Shown here: positions 41,551 to 53,500 of the stretch, one piece after another
Position numbering within the stretch: the first letter of the stretch is position 1
Layout: every line of letters begins with the position of its first letter
From: Asterias rubens
Taxonomy: Eukaryota; Echinodermata; Asteroidea; Forcipulatida; Asteriidae
Direction of reading: 5' to 3'
Assembly: GCF_902459465.1 (NCBI RefSeq)
Contig: NC_047068.1
Location: 12,051,195 to 12,115,194, forward strand
Length of the DNA stretch: 64,000 nt
The notes under the pieces: model-generated
Told to the model about the DNA's origin: nothing
The model's input: only the letters and a program-made list of their open reading frames with translations
The model's database searches: none
Made by a program: the position numbers and the translations under genes

Positions 41551-44500
41551 TTAAAGTAAGACTGCTATCAATAGAATAAAGACGACAATAATGATGATCT
41601 TAAGCAGCAAGGATGAAGTCCAGTCACCACCAGGGTTGGTTTCTTTACCGTGTCCAAGTTGTCTTAGATGTTCCAAAGAGTCTTCAAGATCACGCTGGAG
41701 AGGTTTGTAGCCGAGCTCGGAACTAGCTTTGTTATGGCTAACAGTGTGATGTAATGCTGATTGGTAAACCTGAATACAGTCAGAAAATAAACATTGAATT
41801 ACTTTTAGTGCTTGAATCTCATCTTACACATTTCCTTTGAACAAATCTTCTAATGGATATTTTTTAATAACTGTTACTTGCACTTAAAGACACTGGCCGC
41901 GTTTGGTAGTTACTCAAATTAATTGTTAGTATAAAAACTTACTTTGTAACGAGCAATGGAGAGCTGTTCATAGTATACACCAATGTGAGAAACGGCTACC
42001 TCTGAATTAATGTAGATTTTGAGAAAGAGCTATAGACTTCAGGCCTGAACCTTTTTTTATTATGCATCTGAAAGCACACAAATGTGTGTGAACGAGGGTA
42101 GTTTTTTTTCCCCTTCATTATTCTCTTGCAGCTTCGATGACCAATTGAGTCAACAATTTTTACAGGTTTGTTATTTTATGCATATGTTGGGATTAAGTGC
42201 CTTAAAGTTCAAGTTACCGACTCACTTTCAATTATGTTTCTTAACATCTCATCCTCAACAATAGCTACAAAGGTACCATTTAAAGCCATTATACACTTTC
42301 GGTAAACAGTATTGTTTTAATGTTTTCTCAAAAAGTAAAGCATTTCATGGAACAATATTTGAAGAGAAGTCTTTCACCATTACCATATGTAAACCCTGTA
42401 AATTATTTGTAAATCTGTAAACTTTTTTTGTTTTCTGTACCGAAAGTGTATAATGGCTTTAACAACTGACACTAGTTCATATTATTGCAATGCATCAATG
42501 CATTTGATTTCTCTCACATAATAAAGTACAGAGTGTACGTAAAATCAAAAATAATATTCTTAATAAGGAATCACAAATTATAATTGTTCAATGATTTCTT
42601 TCAACACAACACCCCTCCAGCTATGAAATTGTGTGGCCCTACTCCGCCGCCCTCGAGTAAACAACTCCTTATAAGGGAATGCTGCGCGCGTCGCGCGTAT
42701 TGCGTGATGTGGCACAACTATCCTAGCCGTTGCTCTCGACCAATAGGAATGAAGAAACTGTCTTAAGCACAGGTGCAAGCTCGCATGTCACGCCCATTTT
42801 TCAACACTTTTTACTGGTCATAAACAAAGGTTTATAATACACACCAACGTGACGAGCTCTCCACCAATAGGAATAGCAAAACTGTCTGAGGTATTTATGA
42901 ATACACATTTAACATCTGTGTTCATTGCCTTTCTCACTAAATCAGAAGACGTTTAATGACTTACAGATAGCAATAATTTGGGCAAAGCATTCACAAGTAC
43001 AAACACAATGTTACATTATGACTGTTGCATAACATTTAACAACACACACTGTGAAACAGGCTGGCAAGTGTTGCCAAATACCACAGATGGTCTTAAAGGC
43101 CAACAAATATATGCCATAACAAAAGTAACCTGTGGGTATGGAAAGAAACGGGTGACTTTTAAGGGGAGAGAAAGCCCATCTGTAATACAATGTACACATA
43201 TTACAAATATATTAAAAACTTAAGTTAAAGAACATTTGGATGCTGAAGAGAGCATAAAAGTTTAAAATATAACTGTCGCCATAAAGGGGTGTGTCTCCTA
43301 AATCCCAGAAAGCCAGGCATTAAAATACAGCACAAAAGATCATACAAATCACTAAACAACTATAAAAGGCCCAACACGCAGAAAAAGGAACACCGTATGA
43401 CTTTAAGGAGAGACTTTAAAAAAAGCAAACCAAGACATCAAACTGATTCCTCGAGCTTACATAAAAATTCCGATAAGGGGGCACATATATTTAAGATGTA
43501 AGAGACTAAATATACTTCAATTCAATCAAGTCAATTCACATTTCGACAATATTACAAAACTACATTGTAATTCATAAATAAGGGAATCAATGTGTTGTGA
43601 AGAGGTTTTCAACTAGTGGTTTAAACCCACGCCGAGGCCTGGACTTGATAGTTTTACCGAGCCGAAGTCGAGGTAAATTATCAAGAACCAGGCCTCGGCG
43701 GGTTTAAACCACTAGTTGAAAACAGATTCAACACACTTTGATTCCCATTCATAAATACCTTTTCAGTCAAAAAACATCCAACACTTTTTGGTCAAAAGGT
43801 AAAATAAATGCAAAAATTATAATTGTTCAATGATTTCTATAAACACAACACCCCTCCAGCTATGAAATGGTAAGGCCCTCGGGTAAACAACTCCTTATAA
43901 GGAGATGATGTGCACGTGCTATCGCGCTATGTGGCACAACTGTTTCAGCCGTTGCTCTCGATCAATAGAAATGAAGAAACTGTCTTATTAGCACAGGTGC
44001 AAGCTCGCGTGTCACGCCCATGTTTCAACACTTTTTACTGGTCATTACCAAAGGTTTATACACCCCCCATGACGCGCTCTCCACCAATAGGAATAGCAAA
44101 ACTGTCTGAGGTATTTATGAATGTTTATTATATACAAAAGACAGAAAAATAATAAACCAGCGGGAAGGGCGTGGAGGCATAGCCCAAATTAAGCCAGGTA
44201 GCTTGTAGCGGCTTGCCTTTACATAACATAGACATAAACTAAAGGTACATGCTTAGGACAACACAAAGACGAAACAGACAGACAGACAAACATACAGACG
44301 AACAAACGTCAGTTCAGACAAAAACACTTACCTCGGTCCGGTTGAGAAAAGGAACAAAGTGATAAACTGGCTTCAGAATAAAGTGCACAATCTCAAACAT
44401 CAGGGCTGTAATCAAAAACAAAAATAAAATCATGTATTCATTGAATCAACTTCACACTACGCTAGAGTAGAACCAGCATACCTGTACAAAGCACAAACAT

Positions 44501-47500
44501 GTCTTTTTACTAATTCAAAGTAATTGTCAAAACAACTTGAAACAAGAACCCAAACCAAAAGCAATGTGAATAACAAAAAAAGTAATAAAAAATAACATAG
44601 GATAACTCCAACAATATTGTCTCAATAATAATTGTTAACTTTTGTTTGATTTTCTATTTCGTTTGGTACTTGTCAGTGGGCGTTTCAAAATAAGCATGTT
44701 TGGCTTCTGTAAATGCCCTTTCCCCCCATATTGGTTTTCTCCGTATCCACTACATTTTATTATTTTCGTTTCATTTTCATTAAAAATTTTCTTGATCTGT
44801 TCTTGAAAGAAATTCATTTGTTTATTATTCTCATTTTTGTACCATAAGTGGAAATAAGCGTTGATTGTTGTTGTTGTTGAATAGAACAGACTTACCTATC
44901 ATCCATAAGATGTTAAGCGGTATCCATGTATCAGGAAACTGGTAACCGAGACCAGTGATGATCGGCTTGAAGAATAAACAATTATTAATGGGCGTCTCGT
45001 CTGTTATGAAATAAGCTTGCCCTCCCTAAATTAAAAACACAACAAAGTAATAAAACCTCAAAACAAAATTTCAAAATAATTGGAATACGGTAACTTATTT
45101 CCTGTATCTTAAAGACATTGGACACTATTGGTCATTGTCAAAAACTAGTCTTCACAGTTGGTGTACCTCAACACATGCATAACGTTGAGGTTGCAAGATA
45201 ATAATGAAAGAAAAAACACCCTTGTCACACAAAGTTGTGTGCTTTCAGATGCTTGATTTTGAGACCTCAAATTCTAAACTTGAACTCGAAATCAAATTTG
45301 TCGAAAATTACTTCTTTCTCAAAACTGTATCGCTTCAGAGGAAGCTGTTTCGCACAATGTTTTAATACTATCAACAGCTCCCCATTAGTCGTAATCAAGA
45401 AAGGTTTTATGATAATAATTATTTTTAGTATATCAGTAGTGTCCACTGCCTTTAAAAGAAATCAAACAAATCGGCTGCAAGAGTGACTGAATAGAGTAGA
45501 ATGATATTTGTAAAAAATTCAAAGATCTTGATGACCTCTTACATAGAAACACCTATTTGTGGTGCGATTAAAGCCATTGGACCCTTTCGGTAAACAGTGT
45601 TGTCCAAGGCCCACACTTTGTGTACCACAACTTCTATATCAAATAACAAATCTGTGAAAATTTAGGCTCAATCGGTCATCGGAGTCGGGAGAAAACAACG
45701 GAAAAACCCACCCTTGTTTCCGCGCGTTTCGCCGTGTCATGACATGTGTTTAAAATAAATCCGTAATTCTCGTTAACGAGAACTTATATTGTTTTGCTGT
45801 TTTCTCAAAAAGTAAAGCATTTCATGGAATAATATTTCAAGAGAAGTCTTTCACCATTGCCTTCTGTAAACCCTGTAAGTTATTTGTAAATCTGTGATTT
45901 TTTTTTTTTTTTTTTTCTGAACCGAAAGGGTCCAATGGCTTTAAGGTAAATGGGTTGTTCGTCACAGTTAGTTATATGGGGACATAAGCCAATCCAGGCC
46001 AACAGGGGTGAAATTTTGAAAACATTTTTGGGGGTAAATTTACATGTAAAGTCCAAAGTAGATCTCATTTCATATTGCCAATTTCCTTCCTGATGAGTAA
46101 CAACCAAAAAAAGGGTTAAAACAAGCGTTGACAAAAATGTGCCAATCTATGTTCAATAAAACCTTCTGTTCCCAGTTGTATTCTCTCGTATCTTGGTGTC
46201 TCTACTTTCACAGTTTTTGAACCAAAGGAGGTATCAAGACAGGATTTTAAGAGCATTGAATCATAGATTATGCTCTTTTCAGATGTACAGTGTGAATCAT
46301 TTGTTGAATTCATCTGGGTCAACAAATGACTCATTTTGCTGAATCGCAACACATTGTCTCTAAAAACAGTTTATCTTTACTGTCATAGACATGCTTGTTC
46401 TTACCGCTATGTGTTTCTTTCCTGATGCTAGGCCCTCTGCTGCCAGTAAATGTCCATTCACAAGGTTGTCCACATGGACCCAGTTAGTTAACGTATCACG
46501 ACTTCCTAAGTTGGCTTTATATAGTGATAACAGATTCTGAGGAACAAAAGAAAAGCACAGATATATTTCTTACAACTCTTGTGGCTTGAGACAATCCTTA
46601 TTTCATAGCACTTTTAGGAAATATTGTTTTACTTACAACGATCCTGTTAAAATGTCTCTGTTCTCCTGCACCGTAGATGCCTGGTGGTCTAATAGAACAT
46701 GTATGTAGTACCCCTCCATCTAAAAAAAAAAAATGGTTATTATACTAATTATAACACAAGAAAATAGAATTAGCTGATGCAAACTGCTTATGCTCCCATC
46801 ACACCGAACTCGTTCTCACTATGAAATCAAAGATTCGTTTTTACAAATCCAAAATATGTGTGATGTTACTTACATATAATTTAGTACTAGTAGTAACGTT
46901 TCACTCCTAATCTAGGAGCTTCCTCACTATGTTCTGAAAAATGTTTGTCTTGGTTTCACACTATCACTCAACTATCGCAGTCCCTGCTCGCTCCCTCCTC
47001 ACCGCGCACTTTACTATCGTCTTGCAACAAGAAAACATTTTCCAGAAGAGAACGAGTTTGGTGTGATGGTTGGGGGGGGAGGGGATGTTACCAACATAAG
47101 TAAATGTCCATGGGGTTTTCCTGAAAACGAACGAGTACATATCATATGAGTGTGTCTCAAAGTTGTAATTTAATAACCTTTTTGTTATAAATATTGAAAG
47201 AGTAGAATTCTTACTTTCTGTTTGTCTGCCGTTTGTTTTCTTAACTAGCTGTTCTGCAATGCTTTTGGTTCTAGAATAATCATCCGCATGCTGAAAACAA
47301 AGATGACCAGAGAAACATTATATTAAATTAAAAAAGTAACAAAAACCACATCCAATAAAGGTTTTCGTTTTTTACTGTTAGTTTGGCTAAGCATTTATTA
47401 ACGGAGTACCAGTCATAGGGTAGATTGCAAGGAATTTTAGCTGGTTACTACACTGCCTAAAGGGAAAGTCTACTTTTGGTTTTTGGAACTGTTTTATTCT

Positions 47501-50500
47501 TAAAATTAAAATTCTTCCTTAGTCCAAAGCACATCAAACATGTCTGCGCCCAGGGTGGCTTCAAAACACAGAACAAGTTAGCGCTCTAGTCAATAAAAAT
47601 AGCTCTATGAATATGGATCAATTAAGGAATTTTCCTTGCAAAAATTTTGTGTTTGTTTTAACTACAAATAACTCAACATCATCGGTGACATGGACTTTGG
47701 AATTTTAAATATAAGCACAGATAACAAAACAAGCATATATTATTGGAATTTTATCAAATCTAAGTCAACAAATTGTTCATCCTTGGTAAATTTGAACCCC
47801 TGAATCAGGTTTAAGTTGACAAGATAAAAAAATAAAAAAATAAAAAATGGTCAGTGTTGGGTTTTTTGGACCGGTATATACCGTGAGAAAACTTAAATAA
47901 CCAATTAACTAGGCTTAAAGGCACTGGACACTATTGGTTACAAGCAATTGAGAGCTGTTTTAAAGTATAAAACAATGTGAGAAACAGCTGCCTCTAAAGT
48001 AATATAGTTTTTTAATGAAGAGGTAATTTCCCACTCAAATAATAAAAGACTTCAGCTGAAGCCTTTTATTATGCATCTGAAAGCACACAAAGTACTAATG
48101 CAACTAGGTTTTTTTACTTCATTATTCTCTTGCAAATTCGACGACCAGTTGAGCTTAAATTTTCACAGATTTGATATTTTATGGGGGATACACCAAGTGA
48201 GAATACTGGTCTTTGACATGTTTGACATTACCAAACGTGTCCATATCCAGTACCTTTAAAGCCATTGGACACTTTCGGTAAACAGTATTGTCCAAAGGCC
48301 AACACTTCATGTATCACAATTTATATATAAAATAATAAACCTGTAATAATTTAGGCTCAATCGGTCATTGGAGTCGGGAGAAAATAACAGGAAAACCCAC
48401 CCTTGTTTACGCACGTTTCGCGTGTCATGACATGTGTTTAAAATAAATCCGTGAATTGATAATTGTTTTAATGTTTTCTCAAAAAGTAAAGCATTTCATG
48501 GAATAATATTTCAAGAGAAGTCTTTCACCATTACCTTCTGTAAACCCTGTAAGTTATTTGTAAATCTGTGAACTTTTTTTACACCGAAAGTGTATTATGG
48601 CTTTAGTACATGGTTCCAATAGAACGAGTGAGCAACTCTAGAAGAAGTGGACTTTTCAATCGAATAACTTACATTTTGTGGGGGTATAATAGGAAGCTCC
48701 GCCTCTGTCTTCATATCAAATGGCTCATGACCTAAGACAACGTTAATCGTACTAGTATAGACAAGCCTGGGTACATTATGCTTTATGCAAGCTGAAAAAA
48801 AGAAGAAAAAAACAAAATTTTTTATAATGATTTATTGACACAAAAAAAGGTCTCACCATAAATTAAAAGTTGTTTTATCAATGTATGGTTCTTGATTGTG
48901 AGCCTTAAAAGGGTGTCATTATTAGTATTTCATTTTATCACAACTTTTTGTTCCCAAAAGTGCCGCCTTCTGAAGCTGATCTACCCTCACAGTTATGCCT
49001 ATTTGATCTAAACTAGGTCTAGACGCTTCTTCAGTGCCTTCGGAGTGGTGCTTAGTGCTCCAACCACCAAGGGAACTCATTTCACCTGCCAATTGTTACC
49101 AGGCCAAGTAAAATAATACCAGTTCAACATCCAGGTTTTTCCAAAAAGAGGAGGACCAAGCATTTTAATTCAAATTGGCTACAAATTCTTCAGTTTAAAG
49201 TTGCCACTTACTTTATGTAGTTACAAGTTCTTCTTTTTTTTAATTAATAAAATAAAAAATTATTAAAAAAAGAGTGCGGCCTGAAAAAGGATGAAGAGGC
49301 GATGATCAACTGGTATTTTGTTTTATTTGGCCTAAGTACCAAATTCCATTTTCTGTCTCCTCTGATGAAGATATCTCTTGGAGATTGCACATCTCCTTTG
49401 TCTTAAAGGCCTAGAATTTTATCTTTGACAGGGCATGGCCATTTAAATTGTGTAAAGAGCACTTTCCTTGTCATATCTGAAGGGACACTTTTGTAGGGGC
49501 ACCAAGGCATAGGGCAACAGAGGCAATAATGTCCTTTGGGGCCTCCATGTAATCCCAAGCATGGTCTTATCTACAATCATGACTACCGGACCTTGACCGG
49601 GATGGGTCTCTAAAAATATCTCTGGAACATGGTCATTCTATTTCTCTAGCACCTTGAAAAGGACCTAACATGCTTAGGACCATTGAGTCAAACCAAAGTA
49701 CAGTAACTAAACTAGTTACTAAAACTACTCTAAGTAGAAGTTGGAACCTTAATATACAGGATGCTATAAATAACTGGATGAAAATAGCATCCGTTAAAGT
49801 CCAATTATACAAATTATATTTTGAGTAAAAAAAAAAACCTGGCACATGCCCTCAGTTATAACAATTATTCTTGCTTTGTAATCAGCTAATGGTAGAATGC
49901 ACTTGTCTTTTAATATCAACTGTAAGGTTTAAAATAAGTAAATCAAAGGTTTTATTCTGCTGGTATTTCAGGCATATCTAAAATAAAGTCCGAGTACTAG
50001 AAAATAAAATGAACTTTGAAACCATCAGAATAGCCAGCAAGCTACTAGAGGTTCATTTCTTTTTTAATGCTAGGATGTACATGTAAAGTATTTGTATACC
50101 TAAAGATAGATAGATAATAAACAGGGTAGATGGCCTTAGCTTTCGATCCAAATCGGACCTTCTAAAGATAGATAGATAGATAGATAAATAGATAAGACTT
50201 TATAATCCCTCACAGAGGAAACTAAAAAGGCCTTGACAAAGAACTGTAAATACAAAGATAAAATACAAACGATCAGTTACATTGAATCAACTAAAAGAAT
50301 GCATAAAATACACACACAACTAGTAAAGTCATTACATACAACAGCAAGAAGACTTGGAAGATGATTTGTTAACAAGGGAGACAAGCCAGCAACATAGACT
50401 TAAGTACAAGTTGTTTAATGTCTGCCGCGCTGATGGAGTTCCGACTCTCTCAGCGATCCCCGCGACACTGGCGATATTCTCGCGAGACTGCTGGCCCCCT

Positions 50501-53500
50501 GCGGGACTACTGCTCTGACGCTGTGCAGTTTGGATCGGCAGCCAGCAGCTTCGCGCAGTGATCTCACCAGAGCAAGGCTAAACAAAAAAACTGAACCATT
50601 ATGCCACCACCATGACAAGACTATCAACGCAACAAACCCCCAAAAACTTGTCAACAAGTCTAGCCACATTACAGTTCATCATTCCAACTGCTCATTAATA
50701 GCTGCCCGAGTTTTCTGTATCACCATATTCTGATCCTTCATTTAAAAAAAACATTTACTTCTGGATTTGGTCAATATCACAGCCATTAGAGATATACAGT
50801 CCTTTATCCCTCGTGCAATAACACACCACAATCTCAATTTAAAGGATTAATTATAAATTTATCGCCCAGTCTCCAGTATTTTTCTGATCGCTTTTTAGTG
50901 GTTTCTGTTTTTTATTGATTTTAATGTACCACTGTTTTTACTGTGTGCGAAAGATTATTGTATTGTATTGTATTGTATTTCATATTTTATTTTCTCATTT
51001 AAGATTTAAAAAAAAAGGTCAGAGCTTTTCTCTCTCTGCCGTTTCTTTGCCACTTTCAACAGCAATAAAGCAATGAAATACAGCACAAGTCATTGCAATA
51101 AAAAAAGTAAAGTTACATAAATAGCCGTATTGTAAACCACAGTCCATAGTTCATTTCATCTATGATAAAACACAGCACGTTAATCCGGAGGTCGTTGGTT
51201 CGAATCCCACTCTAGTCAATTCTTTGTTCAACCCCCAAAATCTATGATAAAACATTCACCATATTGGTCCTACAGTGTGTACACTACAATTTGTTAAGCT
51301 CTGAAAGAGTTGAGCATCCACGTATCAGTTTGAACGGCTGATTGTATGGTGCAATATTACAGAAAAGTAAAAAAGTGTATAATCGTATTGATAAACAAGG
51401 TTGACCAATAAGGATTGGTCCTGCAATTCCCAAGTGTGTGGCTGGAAATTTTGTGTGAGGAAATTTATTGTCACTTTGTCAAAGCTTTTTTTGCGGAATC
51501 TCATAGAAAACTTATGAACAAAAATAAACCCTTACTACAGCACAATTCAATAGAAAGGTCTAAAAGTATGGAAGCAAATTATGTATTGTGTAAGTAAGTC
51601 TTCATGCTGGTACAGTGTAGAGCTCTACAAATGTCAGATACCAGATTGTAATTTATGCAGGTACAATTAAATAATTGTTTTTTACCTTCGATGATATTCT
51701 CTGTACCGCCAACATTGATACTGCTTATGAATTCTTTTTTCTTCAACTGAAAATAATTGGAAGAGGTAAATTTAATCAAAAACATGTAATCAAAAAAAGC
51801 CTCATATAGCTGCCTAAGCACACACAAAATGATATGCGTAAAACAACCTTGCTTACCAGAATAAAGGTAAGTGGTCAGCTATAAACGACATGCAAACTGT
51901 GTGAGTATGACTCTTTCGTTTTTAACTGATGCAGCTCTATGGAAATGGGTCAAGCCCCTTCCTATAAGCACTCTACCAAGTCCATCAACAATATTCTACT
52001 CCAGTCTAACTGACAAGATTGGCCTCAGATGAAGAGTAGGTGGGTTGCAGCTCATGACACTATCATTCCAAAATCCATCAAATTCAAGTATTATCATCTG
52101 CTTTCCAAGCAACTCTCCTGAGGGTAAATGCTACAAATGTTATTTGTATTTATTTCATTTCTCGGGTAGATAAAAAGTACAATAATGCACAATAATTTGG
52201 TAAAAACATTAAAAGATACAGCAATGAGCAATTTAAATAAGGAGGAATGAAAAAGAAACAGCTGGAGCCCGAAGGATTGCCTAAAAGAAACACAGTTTCT
52301 GTCTAGAGGCTCTCCTCTCCAGCTGGTTCAAAGACCACAACTACATAAACTGTATATATAATACATGGAACCATATTCTAGCCAAAGTTAACTTACATAG
52401 TTTATAATAAAGTTGACTGTAAACAGGCCTTGAACTTCACTCTTAAAGGGGCATGCAACTCCCTTCTGGAAAGCCACACTGTTAATTATTGTAACTTAAC
52501 AAAGGGCACCACAGCAAAACCACAGGGCAACAAGGCAATTAGGGTTACTTCGGGGCCTAAGCGGCATTGTTGTACATTTGTACTTGAACTTTGCAAGGGG
52601 CACCACAGCAAAACCTTAGGGCACCAAGGCAATTCCTGTGGGTGCCATGAGTTATTTCGGGGGCTGTGTAAATTATCACAAAATGCTTACCATATCAGCA
52701 CCTGACATTCCAAAGGATGCAATATGAAACACAACGTCGACTCCCTCACAAAGTTTCTCCACTAACTCTCTGTCCCGAATATCTCCCTAAAGATCCATCA
52801 AATAAAAAAAAATTAAAAAAGGAAAAGATGAATAGCCTTACAGGTAGTGGACACTATCGGTAATTGTCAAAGACTAGCCGTCACAGCTGATGTGTCTCAA
52901 CGTATGCATAAAATAACAAATTTAAGCTCAATCGGTCATTGAACTTGCGAGATAATAATGAAAAAAAAAAACACCCTGGTCACTCGAAGTTGTGTGAGTT
53001 TAGATGGTTGATTTCGAGACCTCAAGTTCTAAACTTGAGGTCTCGAAATCAAATTTGTGGAAAATTACTTCTTTCTCAAAAACTATGGCACTTCAGAGGG
53101 AGGCGTTTCTCACAATGTTTTATACCATCAACCTCTCCCCATTACTCGTCACCAAGAACGATTTTGTGCTAATAATTATTTTGAGTAATTACCAATAGTG
53201 TCCACTGCCTTTAACAAAACAAAGAAGGTAGAAATATAGAGTAAAAAACTATATCTACAATATCTGGAATGAGGATTAATCCTATCTTGAGTTAGGACGA
53301 GTAACTTGTCCTAACTTAGGATTGGCTCAATGTGTCCTAAACATCCATTACGGAAATTAAAGGAACACGTTGCCTTGGATCAGACGAGTTGGTCAATAAC
53401 AAGCGTTTGTAACCGTTTGTTATAAAATGCATATGGATAGAAAGATCTTTTAAAAGTAAAATACAATGATCCACACAAACATGCCTCGAAATTGCATGGT

